Shown: piece by piece, positions 7,668 to 15,708 of the stretch | How positions within the stretch are numbered: the stretch's first letter is position 1 | Layout of the letters: every line of letters starts with the position of its first letter | Program-made: the position numbers and the translations under genes | Notes under the pieces: model-generated | Databases searched by the model: none | Seen by the model: only the letters and a program-made list of their open reading frames with translations | What the model was told of the DNA's origin: nothing | From: Vulcanimicrobiota bacterium | GTDB lineage: Bacteria; Vulcanimicrobiota; Xenobia; Xenobiales; JADMJV01 | Direction of reading: 5' to 3' | Length of the DNA: 48,043 nucleotides | Assembly (NCBI GenBank): GCA_017307785.1 | Contig: JAFKGI010000055.1 | Location: forward strand, 1-48,043

Positions 7668-8234
7668 GTGAAAATTACCAAAGAGCAAGCACGCGCCAAT
7701 CGCCGCCACGTGGTGGAGACGGCCGCCCGACTATTCCGCGAACACGGCTATGATGGGGTGGGAGTGGCCACTCTGATGGCGGCGGCCGGGTTCACCCACG
7801 GCGGGTTCTACAAGCAGTTCGCTTCCAAGGCCGAACTGATTGCCGAAGCGGCCGCCATCGGGCTCCAGCAAACGGCGGAAAGATCGAAGGGAAGTCCACC
7901 GGGGGAATTTCTGCGCAAATACCTCTCACGCGAGCACCGTGACGCTCCCGCCGACGGCTGCAGTCTGGCGGCAATGTGTGGCGACGCGGCACGCCAGGAC
8001 CCGATGGTTAAGGCGGTCTTCGCGGACGGACTGGAGAGCTTGCTAGAAAACCTGGAGCGGGACTCTCCGCAGCCTGACGAGGGCAGCCGGCAGCGCGCGC
8101 GGGCCAGGCGACTCAGCAACATCGCGCACGCCGTGGGAGCGCTGCTGCTTTCGCGCGCCTGCCCCGACGATTCGCTCATGGCCGACGAGATTCTCGAGGC
8201 CTGCCGGCTGGAAATTCTGCCCAAGAAGACCTGA
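7668..8234 (+). CDS. TetR/AcrR family transcriptional repressor
   Basis: The 188-residue protein has the TetR N-terminal helix-turn-helix: RRHVVETAARLFREHGYDG, then VATLMAAAGFTHGGFYKQF and the following KAELIAEA helix. The C-terminal part is an all-helical ligand domain with a SLAAMCGDAARQDP stretch typical of the TetR_C group that controls SDR and oxidoreductase genes. It starts with GTG; AAGGAG lies very close upstream, but the predicted promoter would place the transcript start at the codon itself. It is divergent to the SDR gene, so autoregulation and control of the SDR-cupin unit are likely. Confidence 0.92.
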   Translation: MKITKEQARANRRHVVETAARLFREHGYDGVGVATLMAAAGFTHGGFYKQFASKAELIAEAAAIGLQQTAERSKGSPPGEFLRKYLSREHRDAPADGCSLAAMCGDAARQDPMVKAVFADGLESLLENLERDSPQPDEGSRQRARARRLSNIAHAVGALLLSRACPDDSLMADEILEACRLEILPKKT

Positions 8235-8243
8235 GGAGATGCA

Positions 8244-9125
8244 TCAGGTTTCGCGGGCGGCCCGCATCAGTTCGATGAACCGTTGCGCGCCCAGGCCCAA
8301 GGGGCGATCGCGCAGCCAGACGACGTCCACCCAGAGCCGGATCTGGTTGGACATGTTGGTAAACTCCAGAGCCACCAGATTTCCAGAAGCGACATAGGGT
8401 TCGACCAGGCGTTTGGGCAGGTAGGCCCAACCCAGGCCGGCCTGCACCAGGCTGAGAGTGGCCAGGTGGCTGTCGGTGCGCCAGATTTTGCGCGAGACCA
8501 ACAGACGCGGGTCACCGCCGCGGGTGTCGCGACTGGCCACCGCGATCTGGCGATGGTCGAGCAAATCCTCGGTGCGGAGCGCAACTCCCGCCATCGGGTG
8601 GCCGGGCGCGACGACACCGGTGAGCATCTCGCTGGCGATCTCCTGGAAAGCCTCTCGTTCATCTACGCCTACTCGCTCGAAGAGAATCGCCAGATCGGCC
8701 TCTTTTTCGTGGAGCCAGCGCAGGATGGCGGTCTGGGGAGCGGAGAGCACTTCTACTTCCAGCGAGGGGTATTCTTCGGCCAGCCTGGCCAGCGGGAAAT
8801 TCCATGGGGCGGAGAGCAGTTCAGGGGCCACCGCCAGCGTCAGGCGGCTTTCCAAACCGGCGTGCAGATTGAGAGCTTGCTGCTGCAGGCGACGTAACTG
8901 GCGGGCCAGTTGACGGGCTTCCGGCTCCAAGGTGCGGGCCACGGCGGTGGGCTTGACTTCGCGGGTGGTGCGCTCGAAGAGAACCAGGTCCAGTTCGGCT
9001 TCCAGCTGTGCAATCTGCATGCTGACGGCCGAGGGCACTCTGCCCAGGGCACGGGCGGCGGCCGAGAAGGAGCCGTGGTCGAGGACGGCCAGGAAAAGTT
9101 GCACGTTGTCGCTGGAAAAGGACAT
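8244..9125 (-). CDS. LysR-family transcriptional regulator
   Basis: The 293-residue protein has the LysR N-terminal winged helix (QLFLAVLDHGSFSAAARALG, then RVPSAVSMQIAQLEAELD and LFERTTREVKPT), a linker helix, and the periplasmic-binding-like effector domain (LTLAVAPELL onward) of normal length. It ends 10 bases from the convergent TetR gene. Its targets are unclear: LysR regulators often act on a divergent neighbour, and the divergent neighbour here is the subtilase, nearly 200 bases away. The effector cannot be predicted. Confidence 0.93.
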   Translation of the reverse strand: MSFSSDNVQLFLAVLDHGSFSAAARALGRVPSAVSMQIAQLEAELDLVLFERTTREVKPTAVARTLEPEARQLARQLRRLQQQALNLHAGLESRLTLAVAPELLSAPWNFPLARLAEEYPSLEVEVLSAPQTAILRWLHEKEADLAILFERVGVDEREAFQEIASEMLTGVVAPGHPMAGVALRTEDLLDHRQIAVASRDTRGGDPRLLVSRKIWRTDSHLATLSLVQAGLGWAYLPKRLVEPYVASGNLVALEFTNMSNQIRLWVDVVWLRDRPLGLGAQRFIELMRAARET

Positions 9126-9319
9126 GGATCTCAGTCTATCAGAAAACTTGATGACTGCTGGCCCCGTCTTTCAGGAATTTCCTCTAAATTTGCCCAGACC
9201 TCGGGCTGAAAGGAGGCCTGACGCGACAAGGACCTGCTGGCTGACCTGGTAGAGACTTCCCATAAACCGGAACCAGCTGCGAACCGATAACTGTCCGGGG
9301 GACAGCGCGAGGAGGTTCT

Positions 9320-11062
9320 ATGAAGCGAAGATTCCTGGCAGCCGGTCTGCTCATCTCTGGCTGCGGTTCGGTGAGTGACCTGGCGGTCTCTAACCCGATA
9401 AACACTCTCCCCTCTCGACCCGCCACCCTGTTGGTCAAGTACAGTCAGACTTCGTCCTCCGATCAAAAAGAGCAGGCCAGCAGCCTGCTCCAGGACGCCA
9501 GCGCGGCCACTCAAGGCCAACTCCCGAATTCAGTGCAGATTGTGGAAGTGGCACCCTCCCACGAAGGGGCAGAGCAATCGCTGTGCGAGCAACTGATGGC
9601 CAGTGGGGCGGTCGAGTTCGCCGAGCCGGACTACCTGCTGCCGGTCTCTTATCTGCCCAACGATCCTTATATCGGCCAGCAATGGGCGTTGCCCAAGATC
9701 TCGGCTCCCGCAGCTTGGGACCTGACCCGAGGCAAGTCTTCCGTGACGGTGGCAGTCTGCGACACCGGCGTCCTCTCCACCCATCCAGATCTCAGCGGCA
9801 ACCTGGTTTTACCGGGGTTCAACAGCGTGGATGGCAGCGACAACATCGTTCCGATCCACCCACACGGCACCATGGTATCTGGATGTATCGCCGCTTCCGC
9901 CAACAATGGACAGGGCGTGGCTGGAGTGGCTTTCGGTGTTCGAGTGCTGCCCGTGCGAGTAAGCAACAAAGCCGATGGCTCCGCCTACCTCTCCGATATG
10001 GCCAACGGAGTTCGCTGGGCCGCCGACCACGGCGCCCGAGTCATCAACCTGAGCTACGGAGGCGCCCAGTACGCCACCATCGACCAGGCCGCCCAGTATG
10101 CACGAACGAAGAACTCCCTGCTCTTTATGGCGGCAGGAAACGACGGACAAGATATCAGTTCCAGCTATCCTGACTATCCGTCTTTTGTGCTGGTTGGTGC
10201 CACCAATTCGTCAGACGCCAGGTCCAGTTTCTCGAACTACGGCACAGCCATCGACATGGTAGCCCCGGGCGAGAGTATCGTGACCACGACCCTGAACAAT
10301 GGCTACGCCAGCGTGAGCGGCACTTCTTTCGCCTCCCCTATCACAGCTGCCGGTGCCGCCCTGATGCTTTCCGCCAATCCCAATCTAACCGTCACCCAAT
10401 TGGAGTCCAAGCTGATGAACTCTTGCGACGATCTCGGGGCGGTCGGGGAGGACAGCGTCTTTGGCAAGGGCCGTCTGAATCTGACCAAAGCCGTGCGCGA
10501 GGCCGCTGCGACCCCGGTCAACCAACCCCCGCGAGCTGTAGTGGCGGTCAGCCCCGGCGCCGGAGTGGCGCCTCTGAACGTAACCTTCAGCGGTGCTTCG
10601 TCCAGCGACCCCGAAGGAGAAACGTTAACCTACAGCTGGAGTTTCAGCGAAGGGGGAAGCGCTACCGGTGTACAGACTCTGCGCACCTACTCCAGGGCCG
10701 GCAGCTATACGGCAATCCTGACCGTGACCGATCCCAAAGGCGCCACTGCGGTGGCCAACGCCACTGTGACGGTCAGCCCCGCTCCCACCGCAGTGGCTGC
10801 GCCCACCGGGCTGGTTGCCAGCGGCACCGGCAACCAGGTCAACTTGAGCTGGAAGGACAATTCCAACAATGAGCTCGGCTTCTACGTTGAACGGGCCAAT
10901 CAGTTGACCGCTCCGGGCGTCTTTACCCGCATCAGTACAGTAGCAGCCAATGCGACCAGTTTCTCCCAAACGGTGACCAAGGGGAACTATCTCTATCGGG
11001 TTCAGGCCTACAACGCCAGCAAGACCTCGGACTACTCGACCATTATCTCGGTCAACCGCTAG
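9320..11062 (+). CDS. Secreted S8 subtilisin-like lipoprotein protease with PKD and Fn3 domains
   Basis: The 580-residue product starts with a lipoprotein signal (MKRRFLAAGLLISGC; lipobox L-I-S-G-C). A propeptide (about 25-110) precedes the S8 domain with the triad Asp148 (VAVCDTGV), His182 (HPHGTMVSG) and Ser336 (SGTSFASPITAAGAA), and the oxyanion Asn274 (AAGNDG). A PKD domain follows (about 400-490; SSDPEGETLTYSWSF), then an Fn3-like domain (about 495-580). GAGGAGG precedes the ATG. The enzyme is probably anchored to the outer side of a membrane and degrades extracellular protein. A small CTGTCC/GGACAG hairpin is present 15-29 bases upstream of the start. Confidence 0.93.
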   Translation: MKRRFLAAGLLISGCGSVSDLAVSNPINTLPSRPATLLVKYSQTSSSDQKEQASSLLQDASAATQGQLPNSVQIVEVAPSHEGAEQSLCEQLMASGAVEFAEPDYLLPVSYLPNDPYIGQQWALPKISAPAAWDLTRGKSSVTVAVCDTGVLSTHPDLSGNLVLPGFNSVDGSDNIVPIHPHGTMVSGCIAASANNGQGVAGVAFGVRVLPVRVSNKADGSAYLSDMANGVRWAADHGARVINLSYGGAQYATIDQAAQYARTKNSLLFMAAGNDGQDISSSYPDYPSFVLVGATNSSDARSSFSNYGTAIDMVAPGESIVTTTLNNGYASVSGTSFASPITAAGAALMLSANPNLTVTQLESKLMNSCDDLGAVGEDSVFGKGRLNLTKAVREAAATPVNQPPRAVVAVSPGAGVAPLNVTFSGASSSDPEGETLTYSWSFSEGGSATGVQTLRTYSRAGSYTAILTVTDPKGATAVANATVTVSPAPTAVAAPTGLVASGTGNQVNLSWKDNSNNELGFYVERANQLTAPGVFTRISTVAANATSFSQTVTKGNYLYRVQAYNASKTSDYSTIISVNR

Positions 11063-11068
11063 GCAAAA

Positions 11069-11096
11069 GCCCCCAGATCCGTTCGGGTCTGGGGGC
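11069..11096. terminator. Intrinsic terminator between convergent genes
   Basis: GCCCCCAGATCC pairs with GGGTCTGGGGGC around a GTTC loop. On the minus strand the stem is followed by TTTTG, so it is best placed to end the PAS-like gene, and it may also serve the subtilase gene that ends 7 bases away. Confidence 0.75.
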
Positions 11097-11126
11097 CAGG
11101 GTCCAGAGAGGAAGAAAGTTCGCCTG

Positions 11127-11741
11127 TCAGGCGGGGACGCGGTGCATGGTCTTGCTGACAGAGGCCGGCTGCTGAGATTTCAGACTGAGATGCTGAAAAT
11201 GTTCGGGCTCATGGCTGCGAACAAGTCCCTTGGTGCAGTCGTCGCAGAGCTTGATACGGACAGAACTGGGTGAGACGATGCGCAGACCCTGAGCATATTC
11301 CGTCTGCTCCAAGTTCAACCAGTCGGGCTTCTGGGCGGGCTGGCTATGGCGGTTGCACCATCCGCAAAACTCTAGCGGAACACCAGGACGCTTGGGCGGT
11401 TCGTCGCCAGCCGCGCGCGGCCGAGGTTCCGTGGCGACCCGAGAAAAACAAATCAGCAGATTGGTCTCCATCGCCTCCGCCTCGACCTGCCACAGAGAGA
11501 GTTGAGCCTCGCTATCGAGGCGAAAAAGCAGACTGAGGGGGCGGCGACGGGCCTTCACAAACAGGGCCTGGAAGGTCCTGGCCAGACCATTTTGCTGAAT
11601 GTGGGCCCAGATTTCCTTGCCCCAGACTTCACCGGGAAGGAAAGGCGCGCCGTTGGTATGACGGAATTCCACAAACTCATCGGCGATGGAGAGAATCTGG
11701 TAGTTCTCGTCGAGGATATAACTGATGCTTTGAATTGGCAC
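11127..11741 (-). CDS. PAS-like sensory protein with C-terminal cysteine motifs
   Basis: The 204-residue cytoplasmic protein has an N-terminal PAS-like fold: ISYILDENYQILSIADEF, then GEVWGKEIWAHI and LSLLFRLDSEAQLSLWQVEA. A C-terminal region carries FCGWCNRH and LCDDC, a plausible zinc- or iron-binding site. There is no kinase, cyclase or HTH domain, so it would need a partner for signal output. It starts with GTG behind GGGAGAG, and its first residues MPIQS fit the short N-terminal signature seen on other proteins here. The exact family is not recognised. Confidence 0.7.
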   Translation of the reverse strand: MPIQSISYILDENYQILSIADEFVEFRHTNGAPFLPGEVWGKEIWAHIQQNGLARTFQALFVKARRRPLSLLFRLDSEAQLSLWQVEAEAMETNLLICFSRVATEPRPRAAGDEPPKRPGVPLEFCGWCNRHSQPAQKPDWLNLEQTEYAQGLRIVSPSSVRIKLCDDCTKGLVRSHEPEHFQHLSLKSQQPASVSKTMHRVPA

Positions 11742-12011
11742 GGAGGCACTCTCCCTACTGGCTTCTGACTGGCTTCATCGGCCGAGACAGCCTCGAACTG
11801 AAGTCGCCAGGAGGCGTGAAGGTCTAGTATATTACCACCTGCAGAGCATCTCTATATGCGAGTCTTGTTGTTGCAATTTGCACGTGGATGGCCGAAAGAA
11901 TGCGGCTCGGAGGGCGGTCGTCACCCGAAGGGCATAGGGACCATGCTTGTCACAAAAACTGATAGCTGCTGACTTTTTCTTTCAGAAAACCTCGTCTATC
12001 CTGACTCCATC

Positions 12012-12434
12012 ATGCAAGGTATTCAACGCAAGATCGTTTATTTATCGCTCTATGAAGGCATCGCCATCGTGGCCAGCACCGTCGTGCTGAGCCTGGTGAC
12101 CCATCAAGAGGCTTCTAAGACCGGTGTTCTCGCCGTTTTGGCCTCGGTCACGGCCCTGATCTGGAATTTCGTCTACAACTCACTTTTTGAGGCCTGGGAA
12201 GCCCGCCATTCCAAGGGAGGTCGAGGGCTGCAACTGCGTATCGCTCACACTCTCGGCTTCGAAGGAGGCATGCTGCTGTTGCTGGTGCCGCTGTTCGCCT
12301 TTGGTCTGGACGTCACGGCGGCCGAAGCGCTGGGGCTGCAAATGGGAATGCTGATGTTCTTTCTTATTTACAGCTTCCTCTTTACCCTCGGCTTCGACCG
12401 AGTCTTTGGACTGCCGGCTTCAGCTCAACGCTGA
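12012..12434 (+). CDS. PACE-family multidrug/biocide efflux transporter
   Basis: The 140-residue membrane protein has four helices arranged as two bacterial transmembrane pair domains. PACE hallmarks are visible: RKIVYLSLYEG with the conserved acidic residue at Glu15, WNFVYNSLFEAWE at the end of helix 2, and the second-half RIAHTLGFEGG. AceI-type PACE proteins export chlorhexidine, polyamine-like compounds and other biocides using a proton gradient. No Shine-Dalgarno is evident before the ATG. The 270 bases upstream contain no gene that I can support. Its 3' end overlaps the convergent MerR gene by 15 bases. Confidence 0.88.
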   Translation: MQGIQRKIVYLSLYEGIAIVASTVVLSLVTHQEASKTGVLAVLASVTALIWNFVYNSLFEAWEARHSKGGRGLQLRIAHTLGFEGGMLLLLVPLFAFGLDVTAAEALGLQMGMLMFFLIYSFLFTLGFDRVFGLPASAQR

Positions 12435-13133
12435 ACCGGCCAGGGTCAGGCCGCCGGCCTTGAGGGCCCGGCCCAGGAAGTCCTTGGCGTCGGTGAAGGG
12501 TTCGTGGAGCACGCCGCGGGCGCCCTGGGCCTGCATAGCCCGCAAGCCCTCGACGATTTTGGGGTCCCCCATGGTGAATTCATCCACCAGTTCCTTGAAG
12601 CGTCGGGCCAGTTGCTGGACCTTCGGGTCGAGCAGGTCGTGGTCGAGGTGTTGGCGAGTTTCTTCGAAGAGATCGACCCAGCGCTGCTGGTCACGTTGTT
12701 GTTGTTCGGGAGTGTAGGTTTTGGCTCGTTTGGCCAGCTTGTCCCAGCTTTCGGGGTCGTAGAATTGTTGCATCCAGTCCATGTTCATTTCCCTTTCTAT
12801 GCGTTCCATGACTTCGGTGAGATCGTCCGGCCCTTGCGACAGGATCCTGAGGATTCGGTCGATTTGGGCGCGCCGTTCGGTAAGAACCCGCACCTGCAAC
12901 TGCAGGCTGTCCTTCAAGCTGCGCGGTTCCTCGAGCAAACGTCCGATCTGCTCGAGACTGAGTCCCACGAACTGCAACAGACGAATCTGCTGTAGTCGAA
13001 TCAGGTGCTGGTGGCTGTAGAGGCGGGTACCTTTGGCTCCGCGCTCAGGCCTGAGCAGTCCGATTTGATCGTAGTAACGCAGCGTTCTGACGCTGACTCC
13101 CGCCCGGCGGGCGATTTCACTGGTCTTGTGCAT
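12420..13133 (-). CDS. MerR-family regulator with TipAS-like ligand domain
   Basis: The 237-residue protein has a MerR DNA-binding domain (SEIARRAGVSVRTLRYYDQIG, then GTRLYSHQHLIRLQQI), a dimerisation coiled coil, and a C-terminal all-helical TipAS-like domain (about 125-225; for example FYDPESWDKLAKR and FKELVDEFTMGDP) that in TipA binds thiopeptides and related molecules. I chose the ATG at 13133 because it begins MHKTSEIARRAG and sits right after a MerR-type promoter. It converges on the PACE pump gene, so drug-responsive control is possible but not shown. Confidence 0.9.
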   Translation of the reverse strand: MHKTSEIARRAGVSVRTLRYYDQIGLLRPERGAKGTRLYSHQHLIRLQQIRLLQFVGLSLEQIGRLLEEPRSLKDSLQLQVRVLTERRAQIDRILRILSQGPDDLTEVMERIEREMNMDWMQQFYDPESWDKLAKRAKTYTPEQQQRDQQRWVDLFEETRQHLDHDLLDPKVQQLARRFKELVDEFTMGDPKIVEGLRAMQAQGARGVLHEPFTDAKDFLGRALKAGGLTLAGSALS

Positions 13134-13139
13134 AGACCC

Positions 13140-13170
13140 ATTGTAGAGGGTGACGTTACGTCGTAGGCAA
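13140..13170 (-). promoter_or_regulatory. MerR-type promoter with 19-bp spacer and internal palindrome
   Basis: On the minus strand TTGCCT (13170-13165) and TACAAT (13145-13140) are separated by exactly 19 bases, the overlong spacer typical of MerR-activated promoters. The palindrome GACGTTACGTC (13152-13162, plus strand) lies inside it. The transcript would start at about 13133, on the regulator's own ATG. The element overlaps the last codons of the upstream gene. Confidence 0.7.
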
Positions 13171-13815
13171 GCCTTTTCTGCGGGGGCTTTCATGCACCAG
13201 CAGAATGCCTATCAGGAAGGTCAGGGGAAGGGCGGCCCAATTGGGGTTGAGCTCGGGGGCTTCCGACAGCGTGACCGTCAGTCTGGCGGTAGAACCGCCC
13301 GTTTGGATGAGCGAGAATCCCACCAGAAAGTCTCCGGCGTTGGGAAAGGCGAGCGAATGCAGGATGGCCGGGTTGATGGCCACCGGGTTGATGTAGAGCT
13401 GGTCGTTGACCAGATCATAGAAAGTGACCAGAAATTGCAGGTCCGGCTTGTCGCCCAGGTCCACGTCCGACTGGAGGAATTCCAGCAGGTCGCCGGCCTG
13501 CACGTTGAGGTAGGTGGCCGTTATGCCCGAGCCCCGATTGAAGTTGCCGGGGAGCGGTGTTAAACCCAGAAAGACTTTGAGATCGTTGGCCGGGGTGGCT
13601 CGCGCGCCGTTGCTGAAAGCGCCGGCCACGAACCGGGTATTGACGGCGCTGGCGTCGTCGATGCCGATGGTGCCGCCGTAGAAACTGGTGTTGGTGACGT
13701 CTCCGACGCCCGTGTAGCTGGTCGAAGGAAGCAATGGTGCCGCCTGAGCGGGGGTCATCAGCAGAGCGGCCGTCAGCCAGATTTTGGAGGTGATTCGGGC
13801 GAGCTTGAAATGCAT
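13156..13815 (-). CDS. Secreted protein with C-terminal PEP-CTERM-like membrane anchor
   Basis: The 219-residue protein has a Sec signal peptide (KIWLTAALLMTPAQAA, cleavage near residue 26), a beta-rich Ser/Thr/Gly/Asn-rich body, and a C-terminal sequence of Pro-Glu-x-Asn-Pro, a hydrophobic helix (ALPLTFLIGILLV) and a basic RRK tail. This order (short Pro motif, helix, Arg cluster) is like PEP-CTERM or related sorting tails, though the motif is not canonical. A surface or extracellular location is likely; the body is not recognised. Its stop codon lies within the promoter of the downstream merR gene, on the same strand. Confidence 0.72.
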   Translation of the reverse strand: MHFKLARITSKIWLTAALLMTPAQAAPLLPSTSYTGVGDVTNTSFYGGTIGIDDASAVNTRFVAGAFSNGARATPANDLKVFLGLTPLPGNFNRGSGITATYLNVQAGDLLEFLQSDVDLGDKPDLQFLVTFYDLVNDQLYINPVAINPAILHSLAFPNAGDFLVGFSLIQTGGSTARLTVTLSEAPELNPNWAALPLTFLIGILLVHESPRRKGLPTT

Positions 13816-13829
13816 AGGACAGAAATATT

Positions 13830-14120
13830 CTATACGATGGAGTTTTCCTGCCCTACCTCTGGAGCCAGCAAGCGCACCTTTTCCAGGAGGTGGCAGAGCG
13901 TGGCGCGCTCCTGGGTGGTGAAGCCGGAAGTTTGCTCGCGCATTCGGCGGGTCTGCGACTCGCTGACCTGGTGTAGCAACTTGCGCCGGGCCGGCAGCAG
14001 GCTGGCCCTGCGTTCGCGCGCGACGGCTCGCTCCAGCAGCCGCCAGCAGTGCCTGCTTACTGGCTTCCCGATTGCGCGTCCTGGGGTCCGGTTTGCTGGT
14101 GGGTGAAGCGGGGTCCGCGG
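13830..14120 (-). pseudogene. Possible remnant of a MarR-type regulator (C-terminal part only)
   Basis: Between the phosphate transporter stop and the secreted-protein gene, one minus-strand frame is open from 14120 to a TAG at 13830. Its end reads WRLLERAVARERRASLL and then FTTQERATLCHLLEKVRLLA, which resembles the C-terminal dimerisation helix of MarR regulators. There is no start codon at a sensible position and no DNA-binding domain, so it looks like a 5'-truncated remnant. The match is by eye over about 60 residues and could be chance in GC-rich DNA. Confidence 0.3.
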
Positions 14121-15548
14121 TTAGAACTGGCGGAAGATGAGGTAGGCGATGGCCGAGAGAGCCATGCTGGCGGGGAGGGTGAGAACCCAGGCGAGCACGA
14201 TGTTAACCAGGGTCTTGGGCTGCAGGCCGGAACCGTTGGCCACCATGGATCCGGCGATGCCGGAGGAGACGACGTGGGTGGTGCTGACGGGCAGTCCGAG
14301 CACGTCGCCGGCGCCGATGGTGAGCATGGCCACCACTTGAGCGGACAGGCCCTGGGCGTAGGTCATGGGTTTGTTGCCGATTTTCTCGCCAACGGTGACG
14401 GCCACGCGTTTCCAGCCGATCATGGTGCCGATACCGAGGGCCAGGGCGACGGTGACTTTAACCCAGCCGCTGACGTATTCGATGAGGGCGGCCACGGCTT
14501 TTTCGTAGGTCTTCATGGTGGTGAATTCGGCGGGAGTCATGTAGAGTTCGCGGCTTTTGCGCAGGGCGTAGGCCGAGCGGTAGGCCACCAGCAACTGCTT
14601 GCGCAGGGTGAAGCGCTGGTCGCCGGGGACTTGCTGAATTTGCTGGATGCCCTGCAGCGAGGCCTGGGCGTCTTCCATGTCGTGCTGGATCTTCTCGAGG
14701 CGCTCGCGATACTTGGGTTCGGTCTTGGCGCGCTCGTCGTTCATATGCACTTTGACCACTTTTTCAGCTTCGGCGGTGGTTTCCAGCACGCGCTGAATCT
14801 GGGCCGGCGAGGCCTGCATATTCATGGCGAAGCTGACCGGGGCGATGCCCATGAGGATGAGCATCATAATGCCCATGCCTTTCTGGCCGTCGTTGCTGCC
14901 GTGGGCGAAGCTGACGCCGGCGCAACTGCCCACCAGCAACCAGCGCACCAGTCGCGGAGGCGGGTCTTCCCCCTGGGGGGCTTCGAAAAGTTTCTGATCG
15001 CGCACGGTTTTCTTGAGCAAAATCAGCATCAGCCCGGTGACGCAAAATCCGATCAGCGGGGACATCAAGAGAGCCGTGAAGACGCTCTGCACCTGGCTCC
15101 AGCGCAAACCGGCCGAGAGTCCCTGGCCGGTGACCCAGGCGTGCGTCAGGCCCACGCCCAGCACCGAGCCGATCAGGGTGTGTGAACTGGAGGCCGGGAT
15201 TCCGAAAAACCAGGTACCCAGATTCCAGATAAGAGCGCCGGTGAGAACCGCGAAAACCAGCGCAAACTGGCCGTGGGTGTCGCCCACGATGGCGTCCATG
15301 GGGAGAAGATTGACGATGGCGTAGGCCACGCCCACACCGCTGACCAGAACTCCAAAAAGATTGCACACGCCCGAGAGCACGACGGCCGGGGTGGCTCGCA
15401 TGGAACGAGTATAAACGACGGTGGCTACCGCGTTGGCGGTATCGTGAAAGCCGTTGACGGCCTGGTAAAAAAGAGCGAAGGCTACCGCCAGCACCAGCAG
15501 AGCTAGAGTGCCCGGGTCAGGCGTGTAGTCAAAGAAGATACTTTGCAC
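14121..15548 (-). CDS. pit: Inorganic phosphate transporter, Pit family
   Basis: The 475-residue membrane protein belongs to the PiT family (PF01384), low-affinity metal-phosphate:H+ symporters. The family repeat appears twice: GFHDTANAVATVVYTRSM near the N-terminus and GLPVSTTHVVSSGIAGSM in the C-terminal half, along with IPASSSHTLIGSVLG and AHGSNDGQKGMG. A soluble loop of about 110 residues with coiled-coil character (about 235-345) separates the two halves. The start is GTG. Pit genes often lie next to a PhoU-like regulator; none is present here. Confidence 0.93.
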   Translation of the reverse strand: MQSIFFDYTPDPGTLALLVLAVAFALFYQAVNGFHDTANAVATVVYTRSMRATPAVVLSGVCNLFGVLVSGVGVAYAIVNLLPMDAIVGDTHGQFALVFAVLTGALIWNLGTWFFGIPASSSHTLIGSVLGVGLTHAWVTGQGLSAGLRWSQVQSVFTALLMSPLIGFCVTGLMLILLKKTVRDQKLFEAPQGEDPPPRLVRWLLVGSCAGVSFAHGSNDGQKGMGIMMLILMGIAPVSFAMNMQASPAQIQRVLETTAEAEKVVKVHMNDERAKTEPKYRERLEKIQHDMEDAQASLQGIQQIQQVPGDQRFTLRKQLLVAYRSAYALRKSRELYMTPAEFTTMKTYEKAVAALIEYVSGWVKVTVALALGIGTMIGWKRVAVTVGEKIGNKPMTYAQGLSAQVVAMLTIGAGDVLGLPVSTTHVVSSGIAGSMVANGSGLQPKTLVNIVLAWVLTLPASMALSAIAYLIFRQF

Positions 15549-15600
15549 CGCGGCTAGGCGCTACGAGAAGCGTGGGCTCATCCCTGCCCGGGGGCGACTT

Positions 15601-15708
15601 TTAGCGCTTGCTGTTGGCGTGGCCCAAAAGCCACTCCTCGGCCGAGGCGCTGTCGTGAGGCCCGTCGGGATGGCTGCCGTAGCGGCCGTCCAGAATGAGA
15701 AAGCCCGG
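15601..15708 (-). pseudogene. In-frame continuation of the CDP-diacylglycerol pyrophosphatase gene after an amber codon
   Basis: After the TAG at 15711-15709 the same frame stays open for 35 more codons to a TAA at 15603-15601. It encodes PGFLILDGRYGSHPDGPH followed by SASAEEWLLGHANSKR. This is the kind of C-terminal end expected for CDH proteins (a short hydrophobic strand, then a Ser-Ala-Glu-Glu helix). The enzyme therefore appears to be split by a single nonsense codon. Confidence 0.6.

Noticed and set aside
11742..12011. Possible small gene or RNA in the gap before the PACE gene
   Set aside because: No frame with a start and ribosome site and no stable long fold was apparent; it probably holds the two divergent promoters.
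14049..15185. A 378-codon plus-strand frame antisense to the Pit transporter gene
   Set aside because: The Pit repeats and membrane helices on the minus strand are clear; the antisense product is His/Gly-rich with no domain.
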